Source: a virus
DNA length: 22,331 bases
Direction: 5' to 3' (one strand)
IMG/VR virus record: IMGVR_UViG_3300036829_000070
Coordinates: 1-22,331 of that record
Position numbers and translations under genes: made by a program. Every line of letters begins with the position of its first letter. Within the stretch, counting starts at the first letter, position 1. The notes under the pieces were generated by a model. That model was given only the letters and a program-made list of their open reading frames with translations. It had not been told where the DNA came from and did not search any database. Shown here piece by piece: positions 1-6,022 of this stretch.

Positions 1-519
1 ACCGCCGCCGGGTGCGGCCGGATCTACACCGAGAAGATCAGCACCCGCAAGGCCGCCTCCGAGCGTGCAGGGCTCACCGCGGCGCTTGACTACGTGCGCC
101 AGGGCGACACGCTCACCGTCTGGAAGCTGGACCGCCTCGGTCGCTCCGTCAAGGACGTGCTGACCATCGCCGACGACCTGCACGCGCGCGGCGTCGGCGT
201 CAAGATCCTCACCGGCAAGCTGTCCGGCGCCTACTCGCCGACCGGCGAGGGCAAGTTCTTCTTCACGATGATGGCCGCGTTCGCCGAGCTGGAGCGCGAC
301 ATCATCCACGAGCGCACCATGGCCGGGCTTGCCGCGGCACGCGCTCAGGGCCGCAACGGCGGCCGGCCGACCGTGATGAACGCAGACAAGCTCGCAGCGG
401 CGAAAGCGCGCAAGGAACGCGGTGAGAGCCCTACGCAGATCGCCAGGGCCCTCGGCATCAGCCGCGCGTCCGTGTACCGGCACCTGGGCGGCGACACCGA
501 GGCCGCCAATGCCTCCTGA
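1..519 (+). CDS. Small serine recombinase (resolvase/invertase family), 5' end outside the window
   Basis: The frame is open from base 1, so the gene starts upstream of the window and the N-terminal catalytic serine is not visible. What remains is the rest of a resolvase-type catalytic domain, including the conserved arginine stretch VWKLDRLGRS near residue 42 of the visible part. The E-helix region AFAELERDIIHERT follows, and then a C-terminal Hin/Tn3-type helix-turn-helix (ESPTQIARALGISRASVYRHL region, last 30 residues). This architecture is typical of DNA invertases and resolvases of about 180-200 aa, which cut and rejoin DNA through a phosphoserine intermediate. The stop overlaps the start of the large serine recombinase by 11 nt, so the two are probably translated together. 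It could be a transposon resolvase, a plasmid-type resolvase or an invertase. No inverted target sites are visible in the window. Confidence 0.88.
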   Translation, partial: TAAGCGRIYTEKISTRKAASERAGLTAALDYVRQGDTLTVWKLDRLGRSVKDVLTIADDLHARGVGVKILTGKLSGAYSPTGEGKFFFTMMAAFAELERDIIHERTMAGLAAARAQGRNGGRPTVMNADKLAAAKARKERGESPTQIARALGISRASVYRHLGGDTEAANAS

Positions 520-2143
520 GTCCCCTCCCGCCGAGCTGGTGGACGCGTTCGGGTACATCCGCGTATCGATGGCGCGGGATGAAATGATCAGCCCTCAGAC
601 CCAGAGGGCGGCGATCGAGGCGTGCGCCGAGCGCACCGGCCGCCGGGTCATCGACTGGATCGAGGATCTCGACCAGACAGGCCGCAGCTTCAACAAGCGC
701 AAGATCACGAACGCGATTAACCGGGTTGCGGCTGGCGAGGCCGAGGAGATCATCGTCTGGAAGTTCAGCCGGTTCGGGCGCGACCGGGCCGGCAATGCCA
801 AGTATCTGGACGAGTTGGAGAAGGCGGGCGGACGGCTCGTATCCGCGACCGAGGACATCGATACGTGGACCGCGACGGGAAAGTTCAGCCGCTCCATGCT
901 GCTGGAGTTCGGCGTGTACGAGTCCGACCGGGCCGGGGAGATCTGGGCGGAAGTCTACGAGTACCGGGCGCGCAGAGGACTGCCCACCCACGGGAGGCCG
1001 AGGTTCGGCTACCGCCAGGCCGGGCGCGTCCCGGACGAGAAGAACCCGAAGCGCACCCGCCACGTGAAGGGCGAGGATGAGCGTTACGAGCCGGACCCGG
1101 ACACCGGGGACGTGCTCGCCGGGATGTACCGCGCCTACATTGCCGGGGACGGGTTCACGACGATCGCACGGCGCCTGACGGAGGACGGCTGGCGCACCTC
1201 CTACGGCAACCCGTGGCGTGCCGACGCGGTGCGGGACGTGCTCGACTCCGGGTTCGGCGCCGGGTTCCTGCTGCTGCACGACCCTGCCTGCCGGTGCACC
1301 CGCAAGACGAAATGCCGCCGGAAGCAGCATGTCCGCGGCGCCCACGACCCGGTCATCACCGAGCAGGAATGGCAGGCGTACCAGGACCGCCGGAACGTGC
1401 CGCTGGCGGAGCTGCCGCCACGGGCCCGCGTCGCGGTGTATCCCGTGTCCGGGCTGGTGCGCTGCGGGCACTGCCGCGGCGCGATGGCCGCCACCGGGGA
1501 CGGCGCGGGTGGCGCACCGGTGTTCAAATGCCTGCGGCACCGCAAGTACGCCGACTGCGACGGCCGTCCGTCGGTGACCGTGACGCGCCTCGTGGAGGCG
1601 GCGCGGGATTACGCGGCGGAGCTGGCCGCCGACATCGACCGGATAGCCCGCGAGGCCGCGATCCGGCAGCAGGCCCGCGGTCCCGCGCCTACCGCCGCCG
1701 CGGTTGCCGAGAAAAGACTCCGGGAAGCGGAGCGGGAACTGGTGCGGCTCGCGCGGGAGCGTGCTCGCGGCGACGGCGACATTCCGGACGGGGCGTGGAA
1801 GCTAGCTGCGGCCGAGGCGAGGGCGGACCGCGACGCGGCGGCAGCCGAGATGGAGGCGCTGCGGACGCGTGAACGGCAGATGGAGGCATCACGGGACGTG
1901 CCGCGCCTGCTGCCGTCCCTGCTGGCCGACTGGGACACCTTGCCGCCGGGCGCGCTGAACGCGATCCTGCGTAAGCTGGCGCGCCGGATCGTGGTGCACC
2001 GCGACGGGGAGCGGGCCCGGGACGGGAAGGGCCACTGGCTGCCGATGCCGGTGCGGATCGAGATCCATCCGGTATGGGAACCGGACCCCTGGGAGACCGA
2101 CAATGATTTAGGGGGGTTGTGGTTGCAGAACGCCGCTGAATGA
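509..2143 (+). CDS. int: Large serine recombinase, probable phage integrase
   Basis: At 544 aa this matches the usual size of large serine integrases, which recombine attP with attB without host factors. The catalytic domain starts with GYIRVS (catalytic Ser20, Arg18) and has VWKFSRFGRDRAG (about 83-95) as the conserved arginine block. The Recombinase domain follows (about 160-300). A zinc ribbon has Cys319, Cys322, Cys341 and Cys350. A charged coiled-coil stretch (about 360-480) is where these enzymes carry the motif that controls directionality. The ATG at 509 was chosen because it overlaps the upstream stop in the usual translational-coupling layout and leaves a normal N-terminus. The frame stays open to 422, but those 29 residues are Arg/Pro-rich shadow of the upstream gene. 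An additional Cys cluster (261, 263, 269) before the zinc ribbon is unusual. Integration is the most likely role given the phage context, although the attachment site was not located. Confidence 0.92.
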   Translation: MPPESPPAELVDAFGYIRVSMARDEMISPQTQRAAIEACAERTGRRVIDWIEDLDQTGRSFNKRKITNAINRVAAGEAEEIIVWKFSRFGRDRAGNAKYLDELEKAGGRLVSATEDIDTWTATGKFSRSMLLEFGVYESDRAGEIWAEVYEYRARRGLPTHGRPRFGYRQAGRVPDEKNPKRTRHVKGEDERYEPDPDTGDVLAGMYRAYIAGDGFTTIARRLTEDGWRTSYGNPWRADAVRDVLDSGFGAGFLLLHDPACRCTRKTKCRRKQHVRGAHDPVITEQEWQAYQDRRNVPLAELPPRARVAVYPVSGLVRCGHCRGAMAATGDGAGGAPVFKCLRHRKYADCDGRPSVTVTRLVEAARDYAAELAADIDRIAREAAIRQQARGPAPTAAAVAEKRLREAERELVRLARERARGDGDIPDGAWKLAAAEARADRDAAAAEMEALRTRERQMEASRDVPRLLPSLLADWDTLPPGALNAILRKLARRIVVHRDGERARDGKGHWLPMPVRIEIHPVWEPDPWETDNDLGGLWLQNAAE

Positions 2144-2186
2144 CTGTTGTTCTGACGTGCAGGTTTAAGGGAGGGCGGGGCGCCGC

Positions 2187-2333
2187 ATGAGCCGGTTCGC
2201 CGTAAGGGAGTCTTCCGGCGGGGTCGCCGCCGACGAGGACGACGTCGACGAGGCGCAGCAGCTGGAGGGCATCGCCGCCCTGATCCGGATCTCGCGTATG
2301 CAACATGTCGATAACGCCGGGAACGCGAAGTAA
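2187..2333 (+). CDS. Small acidic protein, 48 aa, unknown function
   Basis: This is a short frame from ATG to TAA with a strong Shine-Dalgarno (AAGGGAGGG, about 11 nt before the ATG). It sits 43 bp after the integrase stop and just before a perfect hairpin. The protein has a D/E-rich middle (residues 16-24) followed by a short amphipathic helix. No cysteine pairs, membrane segment or helix-turn-helix can be seen. Position and ribosome binding site argue that it is translated as the last gene of the integrase transcript. I do not recognise the family. A recombination directionality factor is possible by position only; nothing in the sequence shows it. Confidence 0.55.
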   Translation: MSRFAVRESSGGVAADEDDVDEAQQLEGIAALIRISRMQHVDNAGNAK

Positions 2334-2356
2334 GCACCGCTGTAAACGCAACAACG

Positions 2357-2386
2357 CCCTGCGCCGTCCAACAAGACGGCGCAGGG
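2357..2386 (+). terminator. Perfect 12-bp hairpin after the integrase module
   Basis: CCCTGCGCCGTC (2357-2368) is complemented exactly by 2375-2386, with a 6-nt loop (CAACAA). No T-run follows (ATTACGG). It would therefore be a weak intrinsic terminator of the kind common in actinobacteria, or an RNA-stability element. It lies 24 bp after the 48-aa gene and 26 bp before the next start. A protein-binding site for recombination cannot be excluded. Confidence 0.6.
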
Positions 2387-2412
2387 ATTACGGGGCGATC
2401 CAGGAGTAACCA

Positions 2413-2634
2413 ATGATTATCAGCCGATACCAGCAGTGGGCGGACAGGATGATGGACGGGCGGGACGCCGGGGCCGACATGTCGTCGAAGCCGCAGCGTA
2501 CGCCGCTCACGGCTAACCAGCACATCCTTCACCTGCTGCTTACCGTCTTCACCTGCGGCCTGTGGGCTCCGGTGTGGCTCGTGCGCGCATGGCGCGGGAA
2601 CCCGCCCCGGCGGCAGACGGACAGGGGTGCCTGA
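2413..2634 (+). CDS. Small membrane protein, 73 aa, unknown function
   Basis: The ATG is preceded by a good ribosome binding site (CAGGAG, 5 nt spacing). The first 37 residues are hydrophilic. They are followed by one clear hydrophobic segment of about 23 residues (38-60, with the centre LLLTVFTCGLWAPVWLV) and a short basic Arg/Pro tail. Positively charged residues flank the C-terminal side, so an N-out/C-in single-span topology is likely. Small proteins with this 'HLLLT...CGLWAPVWL' look are widespread in actinobacteria and their phages without an assigned role. It is last in the plus-strand module and is followed 26 bp later by a very strong terminator. Lysogeny-related functions such as superinfection exclusion fit the location but are guesses. 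Confidence 0.75.
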   Translation: MIISRYQQWADRMMDGRDAGADMSSKPQRTPLTANQHILHLLLTVFTCGLWAPVWLVRAWRGNPPRRQTDRGA

Positions 2635-2660
2635 CGGGCTTCAGGTCTGCGGGCATGCGA

Positions 2661-2704
2661 AAAGGGGCCTCGATCCAGTCCGGAGACTGGATCGAGGCCC
2701 CTTT
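2661..2704. terminator. Strong bidirectional terminator between convergent modules
   Basis: A perfect 20-bp stem (2661-2680 with 2685-2704) closes on a CGGA tetraloop. The arm begins with AAA and ends with TTT on either strand, so each direction reads GGGGCC-rich stem followed by a short U-run. It lies between the plus-strand membrane protein gene and the end of the minus-strand lysis genes, where it would stop both transcripts. Confidence 0.92.
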
Positions 2705-2721
2705 ATGGCGTGCGCTGGTGT

Positions 2722-2859
2722 CTACCCGGTGGACCTGCGCTCGTGCTGGTGATCAGCGTACCGTTCTGGCGGGTCGTCGTGGTCCCGCCACGCGAACCTG
2801 AGCAGCGCCGCGTACAGCCAGGCGGCCGCTGCGACGAAGAGGCGCCCGAGCCGTCTCAC
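2722..2859 (-). CDS. 45-aa membrane peptide at the end of the lysis operon
   Basis: The GTG start overlaps the stop of the upstream holin-like gene in a GTGA (4-nt) arrangement, the classic sign of translational coupling. The peptide begins with a basic MRRLGR, then has one hydrophobic segment (about 7-22, LFVAAAAWLYAALL), and ends in a charged His/Asp/Arg-rich tail (WRDHDDPPERYADHQH). It stops 17 bp before the bidirectional terminator. I do not recognise the family. Size, single membrane span and position suggest an accessory lysis peptide, but this is inference only. Confidence 0.6.
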   Translation of the reverse strand: MRRLGRLFVAAAAWLYAALLRFAWRDHDDPPERYADHQHERRSTG

Positions 2860-3284
2860 GCGGCGGGAGCCGCGGGCGACGGAGGGACCGGGGCGGTCGC
2901 GGGCGAGGCCGGAGCAGGAACGGGCTTGCGCTTCGCGGCGTTGAGCGTCGCGACCGGGGTCACGTGGAACCGCACGATCAACGGCGCGATGGCGACGATG
3001 GCCGCGTTCACCGTCGCCACGATGCCCGGGTCGACGTGCGGCACCCCGAAGGTGATCAGCAGCGTCACCGCCGCGGTGACGAACCCGGTGAGCGCCTGCA
3101 CCTGAAACGGCCTAGTCGCGATCGCGGCGATCAGCGCCAGCACCGCCGTGGTGACAGCCAGGATCGCGCCGGTCTGCTCGGCCGTGAGGCTGACGACCGT
3201 GGCCGACAGCAGCGCGAGGACCACCTGCACAGCGCCCGTGATGAGCGCCGGCTCCGTCTTAATGATCTGAATGAAACGAGACAT
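2856..3284 (-). CDS. Holin-like membrane protein
   Basis: 142 aa. The ATG at 3284 begins MSRFIQIIKTEPALITG and lies one base after the stop of the peptidase gene; longer readings only add Ser/Pro/Arg-rich shadow residues. A short cytoplasmic N-terminus is followed by two hydrophobic blocks. The first spans about 14-57 and is split by a polar SLTAEQTG turn, so it may hold two spans. The second spans about 64-101 and contains a polar loop (VPHVDPG). The C-terminus is Pro/Ala/Lys-rich and probably soluble. Two or three spans with a charged tail, encoded in a lysis cassette, fit a class II/III-type holin or a holin-like membrane protein. These release the endolysin by permeabilising the membrane. 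No family-specific motif proves it. Confidence 0.65.
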   Translation of the reverse strand: MSRFIQIIKTEPALITGAVQVVLALLSATVVSLTAEQTGAILAVTTAVLALIAAIATRPFQVQALTGFVTAAVTLLITFGVPHVDPGIVATVNAAIVAIAPLIVRFHVTPVATLNAAKRKPVPAPASPATAPVPPSPAAPAA

Positions 3285-3285
3285 G

Positions 3286-4110
3286 TTAGATGACCACCTG
3301 TTTGAAGTCGCAGTACTGGGCGAGCATGTCCAGCGTCGAGGCGTGGACGAGGAAGTCTCCGGACAGGGGTGCGTTCCAGGACGCGGACCACGAGTTTCGG
3401 GCCCGGAGCACGGTCTTGGCGAGCTCGACGTGCCCGGACTTGGTAAGCGCAAGCTGCTCGATGCCGGTCAGCAGGGTTTCGTGACCCCCGGCGACGCCGG
3501 AGTCCAGCGCGGCCTCGAGGGCTTCGACGGAACCGTCCCCGTCGATGAACCCCTGGCTGTCGGGCTGCTCCCAGGAGTAGAAGAACGGGGTGCCCTGCAT
3601 GACCGTAGCCGCTTGCAGCAGCGAGAGGGCGCCCTGCACGTTGGACGCGCTCTTGTAGGTGCTGGCAAGCTTCAGCCGCTCAAGCTCGGCGGTCACGTAG
3701 TAGCCGGACGAGCCGCAGTCGGTCGGCGGCCACTCGCTCGACGGGTCGCCGGTCTGGTCGGTGACCGCGTGGTACAGCAGGATCGCGGCCTTCTCGTCCT
3801 GCACGGCGTCTGTAGCGGACAGGGTGAGACCGAACAGATCCAGGTCCGCGAGGTCCTTCCCCGCGGCCACCCACCGCTCGGCGAGGTGCGCGGTACCGGC
3901 GTTGCACGTGCAGGACCCGAGGGCGTCGACGACCTGCGCCCCGGCGACCAGCGTGGTCACGTCAATACCCTGCGACTTCAGGTCTTGCTGATCCAGGGTG
4001 GGGATCGGAACTGTGTGGCGTACCTCGCGGAGCGTCGAAAGCTCGGCCGCGACGTGCAGCCGGTGAAGCTGCATCGGCGGGGCGGACTGAATGCGGCCGT
4101 AACGGCTCAT
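3286..4110 (-). CDS. Papain-fold (C1-type) cysteine peptidase
   Basis: 274 aa with an unusually strong ribosome binding site (GGAGG, 5 nt before the ATG). The pattern LGSCTCNAGTA at 64-74 matches the catalytic-cysteine block of papain-like peptidases (GSCxxNA), making Cys67 the likely nucleophile. GGH at 208-210 supplies the histidine and RNSW at 238-241 the asparagine, in the usual Cys-His-Asn order and spacing. The first 60 residues look like a short pro- or docking segment. There is no signal peptide. The gene stands between a terminator upstream and a holin-like gene one base downstream. It may cleave a protein or peptide bond in the host envelope during lysis, or act on phage or host proteins. 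Papain-fold enzymes are much rarer in phage lysis cassettes than amidases or CHAP endopeptidases. The fold call is firm; the substrate is unknown. Confidence 0.8.
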   Translation of the reverse strand: MSRYGRIQSAPPMQLHRLHVAAELSTLREVRHTVPIPTLDQQDLKSQGIDVTTLVAGAQVVDALGSCTCNAGTAHLAERWVAAGKDLADLDLFGLTLSATDAVQDEKAAILLYHAVTDQTGDPSSEWPPTDCGSSGYYVTAELERLKLASTYKSASNVQGALSLLQAATVMQGTPFFYSWEQPDSQGFIDGDGSVEALEAALDSGVAGGHETLLTGIEQLALTKSGHVELAKTVLRARNSWSASWNAPLSGDFLVHASTLDMLAQYCDFKQVVI

Positions 4111-4134
4111 TTAACCTCCGTGTGCGCATAGAGA

Positions 4135-4160
4135 AAGCCCCCGGCGGATGCCGGGGGCTT
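4135..4160 (-). terminator. Intrinsic terminator after the endolysin gene
   Basis: AAGCCCCCGGC (4135-4145) pairs perfectly with 4150-4160 around a 4-nt loop. Read on the minus strand, the stem is followed by TTTCTC. It lies 20 bp beyond the lysozyme stop and 15 bp before the strong ribosome binding site of the peptidase gene. It would partly separate expression of lysozyme from that of the downstream peptidase and holin genes. Confidence 0.8.
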
Positions 4161-4180
4161 GAGGGCAGGGAGCGCGGGCC

Positions 4181-5173
4181 TCAGCCCGCGGTCGTCTTGA
4201 ACGTGACCGTTGCCCACTTGCCCGCGTGCGCCTGTGTGCCGGACGCGAGGGCCCGCACGAGCGCCGTGAGTGTCTTGCCCGGCGGGAGGCTGCCAAACTG
4301 CACGAGTTCGCTTGTCCCGGTCTTGTCGACGGTGCGCGGGTAGGACGGCAGGTCCTGGCCGCCCTCGCGGATGGTGATCTGGTAGCTGCCGACGCCCGCG
4401 GGCATCGGCTGGCCGGGCGACGACCATGCCAGCTTCACCGAGTTGGGGCCGACGTTTACCGCGCGCAGGTCACGCGGCGGCCCGAACACCCAGTCCGCAG
4501 GCGGCGGTGTCGGCTTGGCAGGGGTCTTGTACGCCAGCGCGGCAAGCTGGTCGATCGTCCCGTGGAACCGGGAACAGTCGGCGCGGCCGATGCCGGGGAT
4601 CTGGTAGCTGTCGGTGAACTGCCACAGCTTGTGCGGCGAGGATGGCTCGCTTGACTGATAGGCGGCGATCCACTCGACGGGAAGGGCGTGCTGTGCCTGC
4701 CCGAAACTCGCGCCCGTGTAGGTCCACAGGTAGGGCCGGATCGCCTGCCCGTAGAGGCTGACCATCTCGCTGTACCAGGAGGACAGCATCGAGTGCTGGC
4801 CTTCCTCGAAGTCGGCGATGAAGACCTCACCGGGCTGGATGGGGCCGACGAGCTTGTGGAACGCCTGCGCCTGAGCGGCGCCAGACTGGCCGGCGACGAG
4901 GAACTGATACACGCCCAGGAACCTGACGCCGCCAGCGTGCAGCATCGTGCGCCGCTGGCCGCCGTACCACGCCTTATCGTCGTGGGCGTCGCCATACAGA
5001 GCGCGGATCACGATCGCCTTGGACCACGCCAGGTACAGCGCGTCCGTAATGTTCGGCTGGAACTCCGAACAATCCGCCAGCAGGACGGCGGGGCCGCTGG
5101 CCACCTCCGGCTGCGCCACTGGTTCAGCATTGGTGACCCCGGCGCGGAACGGGGCGGGACGGTCAGATGTCAA
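4181..5173 (-). CDS. Endolysin: GH25-type lysozyme with C-terminal fibronectin type III domain
   Basis: 330 aa from the TTG at 5173. That TTG overlaps the upstream stop (TTGA) and has AAGGA 7 nt ahead, so it is preferred over the longer Arg-rich reading to 5269. The catalytic domain (about 28-215) has the GH25 signatures LLADCSEFQPN (Asp34) near the start, the core IADFEEG (Asp121, Glu123) and LWQFTD (183-188). GH25 enzymes cut the MurNAc-GlcNAc beta-1,4 bond of peptidoglycan. A proline linker (PTPPPADW, about 221-228) leads to a fibronectin III-like domain (about 230-330; PPRDLRAVNVGPNSVKLAW, then SYQITI). This may bind the wall or act as a spacer. No signal peptide is seen, so export would depend on a holin; the two membrane-protein genes immediately upstream and the one downstream are candidates. 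Confidence 0.88.
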   Translation of the reverse strand: MTSDRPAPFRAGVTNAEPVAQPEVASGPAVLLADCSEFQPNITDALYLAWSKAIVIRALYGDAHDDKAWYGGQRRTMLHAGGVRFLGVYQFLVAGQSGAAQAQAFHKLVGPIQPGEVFIADFEEGQHSMLSSWYSEMVSLYGQAIRPYLWTYTGASFGQAQHALPVEWIAAYQSSEPSSPHKLWQFTDSYQIPGIGRADCSRFHGTIDQLAALAYKTPAKPTPPPADWVFGPPRDLRAVNVGPNSVKLAWSSPGQPMPAGVGSYQITIREGGQDLPSYPRTVDKTGTSELVQFGSLPPGKTLTALVRALASGTQAHAGKWATVTFKTTAG

Positions 5174-5466
5174 TTTGGTTCCTTGTCTGTCATGCTCTGG
5201 ACTGCCTCGTCGTGGGCAGCGATCACTTCGGAGTGAGTTGGTGCGCCGCCGGGTGAGTGCCGACGGCAAACGCGGTGTCCCGCTGCGGTCGCATGCCGCC
5301 CGAGCCGCGGACAGCGGTGTACCTCGCAGTTGTGCCGGCGCAGGAACGCTGCTGTCGCCGCGCTGATCGTCGCCGATGTGAGCAGCGCCGGGATGCAGCC
5401 AGACCAGGCGTCATACGCGTACGACTGCTGCGTGTCGACCCCGAGGACGTGCAGCAGCCAGTGCAT
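5170..5466 (-). CDS. Small membrane protein with Cys/His cluster, holin region
   Basis: 98 aa. The ATG overlaps the stop of the upstream gene by one base (TGATG). After a short N-terminus (MHWLLHVLGVD) there is one membrane span (about 22-42). A C-terminal soluble part follows with His45, Cys47, His50, Cys52, His58, His64, Cys67 and His70 within the HNCEVH...GRH...CRRHSPGGAP pattern. I recognise this layout, one membrane span followed by a C/H-rich 'hHnC.vH.C.R.GRH' segment, as a recurrent actinophage membrane protein found beside endolysins, with no proven function. The cluster could bind a metal. It is translationally coupled to the endolysin through the TTGA overlap and could act as a holin or as a regulator of lysis. 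Confidence 0.75.
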   Translation of the reverse strand: MHWLLHVLGVDTQQSYAYDAWSGCIPALLTSATISAATAAFLRRHNCEVHRCPRLGRHATAAGHRVCRRHSPGGAPTHSEVIAAHDEAVQSMTDKEPN

Positions 5467-5849
5467 CAGCCGCCGCCCCCCCACGCCAGCGCGCAGGCGG
5501 CGGTGACGCCCGCGATGATCAGCAGGAGGCCGAACGTCTCGCACAGCGCCAGGGGCAGGGACCGCTTGGCGCGCAGCATCGCCACGGTGATGCCGATGCA
5601 CAGGCAGATGATCGCGCACTCCGCGATAGCGGCAGGTCCCGTGCTGAACGCGAACGGCAGCGCGGGCAGCAGCGCGCCGGCGAGGGTGGCGATGCCCATC
5701 ACCGAGGACCCTGCGAGGCCGTCGCGGTTGTCGTCGGACAGCCACCATCCGGCGGCCATCGACAAGGCGGCCGAGAGCGCGCCGGACAATGCCGTCTCAA
5801 AGATCAATGACGGGCGGCTGAGCAACAGGAAAATTGTCACGCCGAGCAA
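5466..5849 (-). CDS. Multi-span membrane protein, putative holin-like
   Basis: 127 aa with three to four hydrophobic segments (roughly 1-10, 18-37, 50-92 and 98-122). Short polar links (WWLSDDNRDG, RAKRS) separate the later ones, and it ends in a run of glycines. It is the first gene of the lysis operon and overlaps the next start by one base. The start is uncertain: TTG at 5849 has GGGA upstream at about 8 nt, and a GTG three codons inside is the alternative; no ATG is available. No family motif is recognised. Position next to a lysozyme suggests a lysis role, but a general membrane or exclusion function is equally compatible. Confidence 0.65.
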   Translation of the reverse strand: MLGVTIFLLLSRPSLIFETALSGALSAALSMAAGWWLSDDNRDGLAGSSVMGIATLAGALLPALPFAFSTGPAAIAECAIICLCIGITVAMLRAKRSLPLALCETFGLLLIIAGVTAACALAWGGGG

Positions 5850-5915
5850 TGAAGCGGTCCCGTCGAAACTTCCGAGAATCGCAGGACGCGCGAGTTGTGA
5901 ACGCAGTGAAATCCC

Positions 5916-5953
5916 CTGTCTAAGCGTGGTATTCGATAGAATGGCCTAGACAG
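5916..5953. promoter_or_regulatory. Nested inverted repeat in a divergent control region (operator or leader hairpin)
   Basis: CTGTCTA (5916-5922) and TAGACAG (5947-5953) are perfect inverted arms around 24 nt. Within that spacer ATTC-GATA-GAAT (5931-5942) is a second dyad whose centre is 2 nt off the first. TAGAAT at 5937-5942 resembles a -10 box for the plus strand, without a convincing -35 at 16-18 nt. The element lies in the 173-bp gap between the lysis operon start (minus) and the RAMP-like gene (plus). An operator controlling one or both sides is the simplest reading. Confidence 0.45.
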
Positions 5954-5956
5954 CAT

Positions 5957-5989
5957 GAAACCCCCCCGGACGTGACCCAGGAGGGTTTC
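5957..5989. other. Leader hairpin upstream of the RAMP-like gene
   Basis: GAAACCC (5957-5963) pairs with GGGTTTC (5983-5989), extendable by two more pairs across one A/C mismatch, around a loop of about 13 nt. If transcription starts at the nearby -10-like box, this hairpin would sit at the very 5' end of the leader. There it could protect the RNA, attenuate, or insulate against read-through. It lacks a proper U-run on either strand. Confidence 0.4.
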
Positions 5990-6022
5990 GGCGAGGCGTC
6001 TCACTAGGAAGGAATCCGCCTC

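Noticed and set aside
422-508. Longer start for the large serine recombinase
   Set aside because: The additional 29 residues are Arg/Pro/Ser-rich and antiparallel in quality to the overlapping helix-turn-helix of the first recombinase. The ATG at 509 gives the expected N-terminus.
458-1540. A 360-residue minus-strand frame opposite the integrase
   Set aside because: Arg/Pro/Val-rich shadow of the integrase codons with no recognisable motif.
2356-2704. attP core or tRNA fragment
   Set aside because: No tRNA-like cloverleaf or recognisable core was found. The inverted repeats behave as terminators, and locating att needs the host sequence.
3271-4131. 286-residue plus-strand frame opposite the peptidase
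   Set aside because: Antisense of a gene with a complete catalytic triad. The composition is Gly/Val/Arg-rich shadow.
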